A program made the translations under genes and the position numbers. Below are positions 26,538 to 35,226 of a DNA stretch of 64,000 nt, piece by piece (the first letter of the stretch is position 1; every line of letters begins with the position of its first letter). This stretch comes from Halorussus salinisoli. GTDB taxonomy: Archaea > Halobacteriota > Halobacteria > Halobacteriales > Haladaptataceae. The notes beneath the pieces were generated by a model. That model saw nothing but the letters and a program-made list of their open reading frames with translations, was not told the origin of the DNA and searched no databases. The stretch is taken from the NCBI GenBank assembly GCA_005239435.1, contig SZNP01000001.1, positions 248,001 to 312,000 of the forward strand, written 5' to 3'.

Positions 26538-28775
26538 ATGAACGACGGTGGGACCTTCGAGCGTTGGGGCCGCGAGAGCGCGTCGTACAGGGATTTCAGC
26601 GAGACCGCCTGCGACCTGCTGGCGACCGACGAGCGGTTTCGAACCGCCCGGAGAGAGTGGGAGGCCTTCTTCGAGACGAGCCACGGCGACGTGTTCGCCG
26701 ACGTGGGCGTCGAGAACCCGAGAGACCGACTGTTCGTGGACGCCCTCTACTACGATTTCGTCGTGGACCGAATCGTCGCGTTCGCCGAACAAGAGTTCGA
26801 CTTCGCGCTGGCCAACCCGGAACCCAGCGCGAACACCGACGCGCTGTCGTTCAACTTTCGGGAGTTGCATCGCCGCGTGGCCGACGCGGGAGGTCTCACC
26901 GACGCGATACCCGACCGCCTCACGAAGGACGACCTCCGAACCGCCGATACCGGTTTCCTGCGCACCCTCTACGAGAGCGTCGTCTCCCGCGAAATTCGGC
27001 TCGAACTGGGCGAGTACTACACCCCCCGCGGGGTCGCCGAACTCGCGGTCGACGCCCTCGCCGTCGACGACTTCGAGACCGCCACGTTTCTCGACCCGGG
27101 GTGTGGCTCGGGCGTGTTCAACTCCGTCTGCATCGCCCGGAAGATTGCGGCGATGGACGACACCCACTCCCCGGACGAAATCGTGGAGAACGTCACCTCC
27201 TCGGTCGTCGGCATCGACCTGAACCCGGTCGCAGTCAAGAGTACGAAGCTGAACTACCTGCTCTCGCTGCTGCCCGTCCTCGAAGACGCCGACGTGGACC
27301 GCATCGAACTCCCCGTCTTCCTCACCGACGCGCTCGGTCTGAGCCACGACGACGCCGTCTCGTTCGCGGGCGAGACCTTCGAACCGTCCGCCGACTACCT
27401 CGTCGGAAATCCGCCGTGGATTCCGTGGGGCCGGCTCTCGGAGGACGTGAAGGCTCGGTGGCGCGAGACCTACGCCGACGACCTCGACCTGCTTCCCCAC
27501 GACGGGGCCGACTCGCGGTTGGGTTACGCCAACGACGACGTGTCGATTCCCTACGTCTGGGTCTGTATCCACCGGTACCTGACCGAAGGCGGCGGCGCGA
27601 GCTTCGTCATGAAGCGCGACATCATGAAGGGACCGGCGGGGAAGCTCCTCCGGACCCTGACCGTGGACGACCGACCGCTGGCGCTCGACCGCGTTCACGA
27701 CTTCAATCGGCTCCGGCCCTTCGGCGAGCAGGTCGGCGCGAACGCGGCAATCTACGCGCTCCGGGCCGACGCCGACCACTCGTTTCCCGTCGACGCCACC
27801 TCGTGGACCGAGGACGGGGCAGTCGACCGACCGGCCGACTTCGCCACTGCGGACGCGATTCGGGAGACGCTCACCGCCGCGCGGACCGGCATCGTTCCGG
27901 TGGACGACGAGGACGCCACGTCGGCGTGGGTACGGGAGGACGCCGAACGCGCCGCGCTCGGCGAGTGCGACCACGACATCCGCCACGGCGTCAAGGACGA
28001 CGCCCAGGACGTGTTCTCGATACGCCGCGAGGAGTTGGCCGACCTCGAACCCGAGTTCGTCTACCCGTACGTCAAATCGAGACACGTCGTGAAGTACGGC
28101 CTGTTCGGTCACGAACTCCGACTGGTCCCGCTCCGAAAGGCCAACGAGGACAACGAAGCGGAACTGGAGAGTGGGTACCCGAAGACGTACGAGTACCTCC
28201 GGAGTCACCGAGAGACGCTCGAAGACCGTTCGTCGTCGTGGCTCCAGAAGGGACCGTTCTACAACGTGTTCGGACTGGGCGATTACACCTGGAGCGAGTA
28301 CAAGGTGGTGTGGTGCCGGCTCGGGTTCAAACCCCACTTCGCGGTCGTCTCGACCGTCGATGACGACGACCTCGGCGAGAAACTGGTCGTGCCGGGCGAC
28401 CACTACATGTTCGTCGCGGCCGACAGCGAGCGAGAGGCCCACTTCCTCTGTGCCCTGCTCAACTCGGCCGTCTACCAGCGGTCGCTGAAGAACGTCGCGT
28501 CCGAGGGGAAAGCCAGCCTCTCGAAGACGGTCGTCTCGAAACTGGAACTCCCTGAGTACCGGGAGACCGAACGCCACCAGCGACTCGCCGACCTCTCGAT
28601 GCAGGCCCACGAAATCGTCCCCGAGTACACCGACACGTCCAAGCGCGCCTACAACGAGCGGACGATACCGGAGCTAGAACCCGTGCAGGCCGAAATCGAC
28701 CGCCTCGTCGAGGAGATAGTGTCCGACGGGTCATCTTCGGACCGCCGTCAGGCCGTCTCGTACTCGCGCTCGTAG
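26538..28775 (+). CDS. Solitary N6-adenine DNA methyltransferase with target-recognition domain
   Basis: A 745-residue protein of the N-6 DNA methylase (Eco57I/TaqI-like) class, which methylates adenine using S-adenosylmethionine. ELGEYYTPRGVAELAVDAL precedes the SAM-binding motif I FLDPGCGSGVFN (about 184-195). Motif IV is NPPW (about 292-295, VGNPPWIPWG). VGIDLNPVAVKSTKLNYL is also typical. The C-terminal half (about 480-720), with VVPGDHYMFVAAD and LLNSAVYQRSL, looks like a TaqI-type target-recognition domain. I see no PD-ExK nuclease motif in the N-terminal 160 residues. No restriction, BREX or other defence gene adjoins it. The last 28 bp overlap the end of the convergent acyl-CoA synthetase gene. 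Confidence 0.85.
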   Translation: MNDGGTFERWGRESASYRDFSETACDLLATDERFRTARREWEAFFETSHGDVFADVGVENPRDRLFVDALYYDFVVDRIVAFAEQEFDFALANPEPSANTDALSFNFRELHRRVADAGGLTDAIPDRLTKDDLRTADTGFLRTLYESVVSREIRLELGEYYTPRGVAELAVDALAVDDFETATFLDPGCGSGVFNSVCIARKIAAMDDTHSPDEIVENVTSSVVGIDLNPVAVKSTKLNYLLSLLPVLEDADVDRIELPVFLTDALGLSHDDAVSFAGETFEPSADYLVGNPPWIPWGRLSEDVKARWRETYADDLDLLPHDGADSRLGYANDDVSIPYVWVCIHRYLTEGGGASFVMKRDIMKGPAGKLLRTLTVDDRPLALDRVHDFNRLRPFGEQVGANAAIYALRADADHSFPVDATSWTEDGAVDRPADFATADAIRETLTAARTGIVPVDDEDATSAWVREDAERAALGECDHDIRHGVKDDAQDVFSIRREELADLEPEFVYPYVKSRHVVKYGLFGHELRLVPLRKANEDNEAELESGYPKTYEYLRSHRETLEDRSSSWLQKGPFYNVFGLGDYTWSEYKVVWCRLGFKPHFAVVSTVDDDDLGEKLVVPGDHYMFVAADSEREAHFLCALLNSAVYQRSLKNVASEGKASLSKTVVSKLELPEYRETERHQRLADLSMQAHEIVPEYTDTSKRAYNERTIPELEPVQAEIDRLVEEIVSDGSSSDRRQAVSYSRS

Positions 28776-30733
28776 ATCTCGTCTATCTCGTCGGCGAAGC
28801 GGTCCAGGATGTTGCGGCGCTTCTTCTTCATCGTCGGCGTCAGCAGGTCGTTGTCCTCGGTGAACTCCTCGCCGACCACGCGGAACTGCTTGATCTGTTC
28901 GTGAGACTCGAACTGCTCGTTGATTCGCTCGACCTCCTCCTCCATCCACGCCTGGACTCGGTCGTCCCGGGGGAGGTCCCGGTCGTCGTCGGGCAGGTCG
29001 ATGCCCTCGCTTTCGGCCCGCTGGCGGACCGTCTCGAAGTTCGGGACCACGAGCGCGGAGACGAACTTGTGGCCGTCGCCGACCACCATGACCTGTTCGA
29101 CCACGTCGCTCGCAGCGAAGGCGTCCTCGATGGGACCCGGCGCGACGTTCTTGCCGGTCGAGAGCACCAGCAGTTCCTTGGCGCGCTCGCGGAACTCGAT
29201 GTAGTCGTCGGGTCGAAGCTCCACGATGTCGCCGGTTCGGAACCATCGCTCCGACGACTCGTCTTCCGTGAAGGCGCGCTCCGTGGCCTTTGGCATCTCC
29301 CAGTAGCCCTCGGTCACGTTCGGTCCCTTCACGAGGAGTTCGCCGACTTCGCCCTCGGCGTCGTCGAACGCCTCCTGCGAGACCGCCGACTGGTCCACCT
29401 TCACGTCCGCGTCCACGACCGGCGGGCCGACGGTGCCGACTTTCGGGTCTTCCGGCGGGTTCACCGCGACGACGGGCGAGGTCTCGGTCAGGCCGTACCC
29501 CTCCAGAATCGGCAGGCCCATGCCGTGATAGAGCGAACAGAGGTCGGGCGAGAGACTGCCGCCGCCGCTGATGAGGAAGTCGACGTTGCCGCCGAGTCCG
29601 TTCCGGACTTTCCGGAAGACGAGTTTGTCGGCGACCGCGCGCTTGGCCCGGAGGACGGGTCCCGGACGCTCGGTCTCGAAGTACTCTCGACCAACGTCGG
29701 TCGCCCAACCGAACAGGCGCTCGGAGACCGGCGAGGACTCGGCCTGCTCGCGGATGGCGTCGTACATGCGTTCGTACACCCGCGGGACGCTGGTGCCGGT
29801 GGTTGGTTCGACCTGCTGGAAGTCCTCCTGGAGGGTCTCGGGGTCCTCGGCGTAGGCCACGGTCGCTCCCGCGGCGAACATCAGGAAGTGACCCGCCAGT
29901 CTCTCCAGGACGTGCGCGAGGGGCAGGAATGAGACGGTCCGGGAGTTCTCGTCGATGCCCGGCAGGTCGCCCTTGTCGGGCCGAGGACCGAACCGGCGAT
30001 AGCACTGGTTGACGTTCGACCGGAAGTTCCAGTGGGTCAGTTTCACGCCCTTCGGTTGGCCCGTGGTTCCGGAGGTGTAGATGAGCGTGGCGAGGTCCTC
30101 GGGGTCGCGGGCGTCGAGCCACGACTCGTACTCGTCGCGGTCGAACGCCTCGCGTCCGCGCTCGTAGAGGTCGCCGAGCGTCAGAACCTCGAAATCGGCC
30201 GCGTCGGTCACGCGCTCGGCCTCGTCGCCGAGTTCGTCCATCACGACCGCGAACTCGAGGTCGAGCGAGTCCTGGACCGCCAGCACGCGGTCGAGCAGTT
30301 CGGCGTTCTCCACGACCACGCCGTCGGCGTCCGGGTCGCCGAGCAGGTACTCCACTTGGTTCGGCGACGACCCGCGGTACACCGTGGTCACGACCGCACC
30401 CGCCGCCAGCAGGCCGAAGTCGGTCTGTGCCCACTCCATCCGGGTGTCGGCGAAGATACCCACGCGGTCGTCGGCTTCGACGCCTAACTCCCGAAAGCCC
30501 GCCGCGAGCGACCGGACGACGTCGCGCATCCCGGCGTACGAGAGGGGCCGAAACTCGCCGTCGGTCGCCGCCGGAAACGCACTACCGGCGAGCGACCGGT
30601 CGTAGATGCCCCCTTTGTACTGCTGTGCCGGACGGTTCTCGTGTCGGGCCGCGCTCTCTTCGAACAACCGGGACAGCGTGGACTCCCCGATGACCCTGTC
30701 CTCGTAGTCCCGTTCTGCGTCACGCCACTCCAT
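28748..30733 (-). CDS. Long-chain acyl-CoA synthetase
   Basis: A 661-residue AMP-forming ligase that activates fatty acids to acyl-CoA via an acyl-adenylate. The P-loop is LIYTSGTTGQPKGVKLTHWN. Other motifs are GYGLTETSPVVAVN, WFRTGDIVELRPDDYIEFRERAKELLVLSTGKNVAP (hinge and substrate-binding region) and a C-terminal catalytic lysine region near LLTPTMKKKRRNI. Length and motifs match the FadD/FAA1 group. It could feed the thiolase of this window in fatty-acid turnover, though haloarchaeal lipids are isoprenoid and its in vivo substrate is unclear. Confidence 0.92.
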   Translation of the reverse strand: MEWRDAERDYEDRVIGESTLSRLFEESAARHENRPAQQYKGGIYDRSLAGSAFPAATDGEFRPLSYAGMRDVVRSLAAGFRELGVEADDRVGIFADTRMEWAQTDFGLLAAGAVVTTVYRGSSPNQVEYLLGDPDADGVVVENAELLDRVLAVQDSLDLEFAVVMDELGDEAERVTDAADFEVLTLGDLYERGREAFDRDEYESWLDARDPEDLATLIYTSGTTGQPKGVKLTHWNFRSNVNQCYRRFGPRPDKGDLPGIDENSRTVSFLPLAHVLERLAGHFLMFAAGATVAYAEDPETLQEDFQQVEPTTGTSVPRVYERMYDAIREQAESSPVSERLFGWATDVGREYFETERPGPVLRAKRAVADKLVFRKVRNGLGGNVDFLISGGGSLSPDLCSLYHGMGLPILEGYGLTETSPVVAVNPPEDPKVGTVGPPVVDADVKVDQSAVSQEAFDDAEGEVGELLVKGPNVTEGYWEMPKATERAFTEDESSERWFRTGDIVELRPDDYIEFRERAKELLVLSTGKNVAPGPIEDAFAASDVVEQVMVVGDGHKFVSALVVPNFETVRQRAESEGIDLPDDDRDLPRDDRVQAWMEEEVERINEQFESHEQIKQFRVVGEEFTEDNDLLTPTMKKKRRNILDRFADEIDEIYEREYETA

Positions 30734-30796
30734 ACCATTGTATCAGAACCCCGGGACATTAAGCTACTCCCGAACTTCCCGGCCGTTCATCAGGGT

Positions 30797-32011
30797 TTAC
30801 TCGGTCTCTTCGGACGCTCGTTCTATCACTTCCTCGCGGGTGACCTCTCGGCCCGCCTCGGCCGACCGATAGATGCCGTCCGTGACCACCATCGACTCCA
30901 GTGCCAACTCGTCGGTCGGCAGGGGGTCGTCGTTGCCGAGCAGCGAGTCGACCCACTGGTAGAGCGGGTCGGCCCAGAGTCCGAACTCGTAGGCCCGTCG
31001 GCCGCGCTCTCCGTCGAGCAACTGCTGGCGGAACAGGTACTCTTCGAGGTCGGCGCTGGCCCGCATCTCCACGTCGGCGACCGTCGAGAAGTACTCGAAG
31101 GGGTCGAGGCGGACGCCGCCCTCGGTACCGACCACGGCGCTCGACTCGCCCTCGGCGTAGCGCGACCAACTCGTCCGGATCGACAGGACCGACCCGTCCT
31201 CGAAGGTGACGAAGGCCGCGCTCACGTCCTCCACGTCGTAGCCGCTCTCCTCGATGCGCCGGGCGTACTCGGAGCCGTCGGAGACTCGCTCGGGCACGGT
31301 CCGGAACGTCTCGCCGCGCACGCGCTCGACCGTGGGCAGACCGTCGTCGGGCGACCCCATCAGGTAGAGGAGTTGGCCCACAGTGTAGCTTCCGAGGTCG
31401 AGGACGACCCCGCCGCCCGCCGTCTCCTCTCGGACGAAGGGCGGGGAACCGTAGCCGTCGACGTAGGGCGTCCCCCGACGGCGCGCTCCCAGCGGGACCT
31501 CCTCTGGGTCGTCGCTGGCGTCGAAGGCGAATCCCGACGACCGGGCCGCGATGCCGTGGTACACGTCGCCGAGTTCGCCCGCGTCGGCCAGCGCCCTGGC
31601 GGCCCGCGTCTCGACGGTGTAGAGCAACTGGTTCTGGACTGCGAGGCGATTGCCGGTCCGGTCGGCGGCGTCGGCCATCCGGCGAGCGTCGGCATAGCTC
31701 CCGGCCATCGGCTTCTCGCAGAAGACGTGCGTCCCGGCCTCCAGCGCGTCCACCGTTACCTCGGCGTGGAGGGTCGCGTGGATGCAGACGTTCGTGGCGT
31801 CGAGGTCGGCCGCGCCGAGCATCTCGCGGTGGCTGGCGTAGCTCTCGGCCCCGTAGTCGTCGGCGAGGGCTTCGGCCTTCGGTTCGTCTATGTCGGCGAC
31901 TGCGGCGACCTCCGCGCCGGGAATCCGGTCGTAGCGCGCGGCGTGGTTCCGGCCGCGGTTGCCCGCGCCGACGATGCCTACACGAACTGGTTCGGTGAGT
32001 TTCGCTCCCAT
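30797..32011 (-). CDS. Gfo/Idh/MocA family oxidoreductase
   Basis: A 404-residue NAD(P)-dependent sugar or cyclitol dehydrogenase-like protein. The Rossmann fold motif is VRVGIVGAGNRGRNHAARY. The family EKP motif is seen in GTHVFCEKPMAGSYADARRM, with the Lys probably catalytic. The second domain has GGGVVLDLGSYTVGQLLYLMG. The substrate is unknown. The ATG at 32011 is preferred, although an in-frame ATG at 32035 adds eight hydrophobic residues. It lies 63 bp upstream of the acyl-CoA synthetase on the same strand without an obvious functional link. Confidence 0.9.
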   Translation of the reverse strand: MGAKLTEPVRVGIVGAGNRGRNHAARYDRIPGAEVAAVADIDEPKAEALADDYGAESYASHREMLGAADLDATNVCIHATLHAEVTVDALEAGTHVFCEKPMAGSYADARRMADAADRTGNRLAVQNQLLYTVETRAARALADAGELGDVYHGIAARSSGFAFDASDDPEEVPLGARRRGTPYVDGYGSPPFVREETAGGGVVLDLGSYTVGQLLYLMGSPDDGLPTVERVRGETFRTVPERVSDGSEYARRIEESGYDVEDVSAAFVTFEDGSVLSIRTSWSRYAEGESSAVVGTEGGVRLDPFEYFSTVADVEMRASADLEEYLFRQQLLDGERGRRAYEFGLWADPLYQWVDSLLGNDDPLPTDELALESMVVTDGIYRSAEAGREVTREEVIERASEETE

Positions 32012-32100
32012 CAGAATCAGCACATCGCACGACATGAGGACGTAAACCGCTGACGGTTATCTGAACCCGTGGCGGCGATACGCACTGGCTGACCAGTCTC

Positions 32101-32290
32101 CCTGGCGTGCGCTCTTCTGGTCACTTCCATCCCGGCGCGCGCTGGCGCGGCCCGCGATTTGGGTCGCGCCCATGCGCGCGAGGGACGAGCGAACGAAGTG
32201 AGCGAGGAGGCTGGGGAGGCGTGAGGTCCGCGGTTGCGGTGCGGGGCGGTGCTGTGCGGGTCTGATTGGCTCAAGCCTGTAGCTAGCTTC
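32101..32290. repeat. GC-rich dispersed intergenic element, copy A
   Basis: Within the gene-free 32036-32460 gap there is a GC-rich block with GCGCGAGGGACGAGCG (about 32175-32190), GAGCGAACGAAGTGAGCGAG, GGCTGGGGAGGCGTGAGG, GCGGGGCGGT and, at 32261-32279, TCTGATTGGCTCAAGCCTG. The same ordered blocks recur at 60040-60190, and a looser relative lies at 38203-38345. Such G/C-rich blocks occur in gaps of other haloarchaeal genomes as I recall them. They may be a structured RNA or a small non-autonomous element. Confidence 0.6.
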
Positions 32291-32460
32291 GCCTCAGCTT
32301 TCGAGGGAGTTTCGGCGATAGCTTCATTCGTTACTGTTCGGACTGGTCGTGACGTTCACCGCGTCTCGTAGACGAAAGCTGAGAAACCAGCCACCGACCT
32401 GCAAGAAACATTCTTGCTTCTTTTAGAAATGAATACCTACTTAAGACGTATATTTAGTCA

Positions 32461-33372
32461 CTATTCGCGTTCGTCTAGATACGTCACGACGCCGCGGACG
32501 TTGAGTCGCGCTTCCTCGCTTGCCTTCCGTTCGCCCCACACGTCGGCCATCTCGGTGTGTTCGGCGAAGTAGTCCTCGACGGCCTCGGCGTCGCCCAGTT
32601 CCTCGTACTTCTGTTCGACCTCTGCGACCCACTCGCGGAGGACGTCGGCGTACTCGTCCATGACGCCGGTCTCGTACTCTCGCGGGCCGAAGTGCGGGTA
32701 GAGCAGCGCCTCGGGGTTCAGGTCCCGGATGGTCTCGAGGTCCGCAAGACACTGTTCGAGGTCGAAGTTCGACGGCGGCGAAGACTCCCGAATCTCGCCC
32801 TTCGAGGGGACCCAGATGCCCGCCGCGTCGGCGGTGAACACGGCGTCGTCGCCCCGGTCGTGGAAGACGACCTGATGGGGTGCGTGGCCCGGCGCGTGGT
32901 ACACGTCGAGGTGGTGGTCGCCGAGCTCGATGGTGTCACCGCCGTTGAGTTCGACCACGCGGTCCTCGGGGACGGGTTTCGGTTCGACGTAGAACTCCCA
33001 CTGGTCGCCGACCGCCGCCTTCGTTCCGGCCACGAGTCGGGAGGGGTCCACGAGGTGGCGCGCGCCGATTTCGTGAATCATCACCTCTGCGTTCGGGCAT
33101 GCCTCCGCGAGGTAGCCCGCGCCGCCCGCGTGGTCGAGGTGGACGTGGGTCGGCGCGATGACCGCCACGTCCTCGCGGGCGATGTCCAACTCGTCCAGCG
33201 CGTCGAGAACGAGTTCGTGATGGGTGCCGATGCCCGTGTCCACGATGGCGGGCCGAGCGGCGTCGTAGATGTAGACCGCGCCGTACTCGTCGGTGTCGTA
33301 CATCCCGGTGTCGAGGTAGTAGAGGTCCGAGCAGTCGCCGGTCGTGACCTCCCGGAGGTCTCCTCGTGTCAT
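32461..33372 (-). CDS. MBL-fold metallohydrolase
   Basis: A 303-residue metallo-beta-lactamase-fold enzyme with APTHVHLDHAGGAGYL (HxHxDH zinc motif), a distal VYHAPGHAPHQVVFHDRGDDAVFTADA (His and Asp ligands) and LLYPHFG (final His). The N-terminus contains YYLDTGMYDTDEYGAVYIYD and PAIVDTGIGTHHELVLDAL. Similar haloarchaeal proteins are annotated as glyoxalase II-like or lactonase-like hydrolases, but the substrate is not identifiable. It lies divergent from serS. Confidence 0.88.
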   Translation of the reverse strand: MTRGDLREVTTGDCSDLYYLDTGMYDTDEYGAVYIYDAARPAIVDTGIGTHHELVLDALDELDIAREDVAVIAPTHVHLDHAGGAGYLAEACPNAEVMIHEIGARHLVDPSRLVAGTKAAVGDQWEFYVEPKPVPEDRVVELNGGDTIELGDHHLDVYHAPGHAPHQVVFHDRGDDAVFTADAAGIWVPSKGEIRESSPPSNFDLEQCLADLETIRDLNPEALLYPHFGPREYETGVMDEYADVLREWVAEVEQKYEELGDAEAVEDYFAEHTEMADVWGERKASEEARLNVRGVVTYLDERE

Positions 33373-33540
33373 GGTTGGGAAGTGGGTCGTGGCGGGGTAA
33401 AAGGTGTTCGCCCGCGGAAATTTAGTCGTGAAACGTTCGTGAGACTGGGGGAGACGCGACGAGTTCCGAACCGGCCCCTGTCAACCCCTGCCCCACGAAC
33501 GATACGGTTTTTTGCCGGGAGCAGAATTTGGGGAGTAGGA

Positions 33541-34899
33541 ATGCTAGACCGGAACTACATTCGGGACAACCCCGACGAGGTCCGCGAGGCGCTTCGCAAG
33601 CGAAGGGCCGACGACGTGGACCTCGACGCGATACTGGAGATGGACGAGGAGTGGCGCGACCTGAAGGCCCGCGGCGACGACCTGCGCCACGAGCGCAACC
33701 AGGTCAGCGACGAAATCGGCGAACTCAAGCAGGCCGGAGAGCACGACGAGGCTGAAGAGGCCATCGAGCGCTCGCAGGAACTCAAGACCGAAATCGAGGA
33801 GGTCGAAGAGCGCGCGGCCGAGTTGGAAGAGGAACTCGAAGACGTGCTTCTGCGCGTCCCGCAGGTGCCCCACGAGAGCGTCCCCGAGGGCGACGACGAG
33901 GACGACAACGTCGAGACCCGCCGCGAGGGCTTCGACGACCTGCGAGACCTGCCCGACGAGGTGACGCCCCACTACGACCTCGGCGAGGAGTTGGACATCA
34001 TCGACGAGGCTCGGGCCGCCAAGACCACCGGGAGCGGTTACTACTTCCTGAAAGGCGAGGGGTGTCAACTCGAACACGCCCTGATGCAGTTCATGATGGA
34101 CATCCATCGCGAGCAGGGGTATCAGGACGTGTTCCCCCCCATCCCCATCGACAGCGAGTCGATGACCGGGACGGGCCAACTTCCGAAGTTCGCCGACGAC
34201 GCCTACAAACTCGAAGACGAGGACCTCTGGCTCTGTCCGACCGCGGAGGTTCCGGTGACGAACATGTACGCCGACGACATCCTCCTGAAGGACGACCTCC
34301 CGCTGAAGCACCAGGCTTACACGCCGAACTTCCGGCGCGAGGCGGGCGAACACGGAACCGAGACCCGCGGCATCGTCCGCGTCCACCAGTTCAACAAGGT
34401 CGAGATGGTCAACTTCGTGGAACCCGAAGGGAGCTACGACCGACTCCACGAACTGCTTGACGAGGCCGAAGAGGTCCTCCGACGCCTCGACCTCCCCTAC
34501 CGCGTCCTCGAACTCTGTACCGGCGACCTCGGGTTCAAGGCCGCCAAGCAGATCGACCTCGAAGTCTGGGCCCCCGGCGACGACATGGAGGACGGTCCCG
34601 AGCAGGGCGGCCGCTGGCTGGAAGTCTCGACCGCCTCGAACTTCGAGGACTTTCAGGCCCGGCGCGCTGGCCTGCGCTACCGACCTGAGCGCCACGAGTC
34701 GACCGAGTACCTCCACACGCTCAACGCGTCGGGTCTCGCCCTGCCGCGCGTGATGGTCGCCATCCTCGAATACTACCAGAACGACGATGGCACCGTGACG
34801 GTCCCCGAACCCCTCCGGCCCTACATTGGCGGCAAGGAGGTCATCGAAGGCCACGAACCGGTCGGTGAGAGTGCCCTCGGCGCGGGCGAGAAGGAGTAG
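33541..34899 (+). CDS. serS: Seryl-tRNA synthetase (class II)
   Basis: A 452-residue synthetase that charges tRNA-Ser. Residues 1-110 form the long antiparallel coiled-coil arm that binds the tRNA variable loop (Glu/Arg-rich heptads). The catalytic domain has motif 2 (NFRREAGEHGTETRGIVRVHQFNKVEM) and motif 3 (STEYLHTLNASGLALPRVMVAILE). The form is the usual bacterial/eukaryotic type, not the rare methanogen type. The frame remains open upstream, but the ATG at 33541 gives the canonical start MLDRNYIRDNPDEV. Confidence 0.96.
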   Translation: MLDRNYIRDNPDEVREALRKRRADDVDLDAILEMDEEWRDLKARGDDLRHERNQVSDEIGELKQAGEHDEAEEAIERSQELKTEIEEVEERAAELEEELEDVLLRVPQVPHESVPEGDDEDDNVETRREGFDDLRDLPDEVTPHYDLGEELDIIDEARAAKTTGSGYYFLKGEGCQLEHALMQFMMDIHREQGYQDVFPPIPIDSESMTGTGQLPKFADDAYKLEDEDLWLCPTAEVPVTNMYADDILLKDDLPLKHQAYTPNFRREAGEHGTETRGIVRVHQFNKVEMVNFVEPEGSYDRLHELLDEAEEVLRRLDLPYRVLELCTGDLGFKAAKQIDLEVWAPGDDMEDGPEQGGRWLEVSTASNFEDFQARRAGLRYRPERHESTEYLHTLNASGLALPRVMVAILEYYQNDDGTVTVPEPLRPYIGGKEVIEGHEPVGESALGAGEKE

Positions 34900-34926
34900 T
34901 CCTCCGCGACCGTCCGGAGACCGACC

Positions 34927-35100
34927 TCACTCGGTCAGCGAGACGACGTCGGAACTGCCACATTCGGAACACTCCTCGCGGTCGGAGAAGAATCGCTCGC
35001 CGCAGTTCCGACACTCGTGGGTCGCCTCCTCGGACGCCACGGCCTCCGAGGCTTGCTTGAACTCCTCGACTTTCTGCCCGAGGTCTCTGAAGAGGCCCAT
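34927..35100 (-). CDS. Small zinc-ribbon protein
   Basis: A 57-residue protein from the ATG at 35100: an N-terminal helix (MGLFRDLGQKVEEFKQASEAV), then a zinc ribbon CRNCGERFFSDREECSECG with two CxxC knuckles, and a short tail. Such mini-proteins are common in haloarchaea and may bind nucleic acid or protein partners. Function is not known. It converges on serS with a 27-bp gap. Confidence 0.8.
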   Translation of the reverse strand: MGLFRDLGQKVEEFKQASEAVASEEATHECRNCGERFFSDREECSECGSSDVVSLTE

Positions 35101-35226
35101 CGTACGTGTACAAGTGGCAGAACAGCACAATAAGTCTTGTTGGCCGAGGAGTGGTGCCGGAATCGAGCCCCTATATTGTAAGAGACGTACAATTCTATTT
35201 TATGTTTCGAGCGCGTACGCTCACGC

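Noticed and set aside
26538..28775. A type IIG restriction-modification enzyme or BREX methylase
   Set aside because: No PD-ExK or other nuclease motif could be seen, and none of the BREX genes (pglZ, brxC and others) are nearby. Kept as a solitary methyltransferase.
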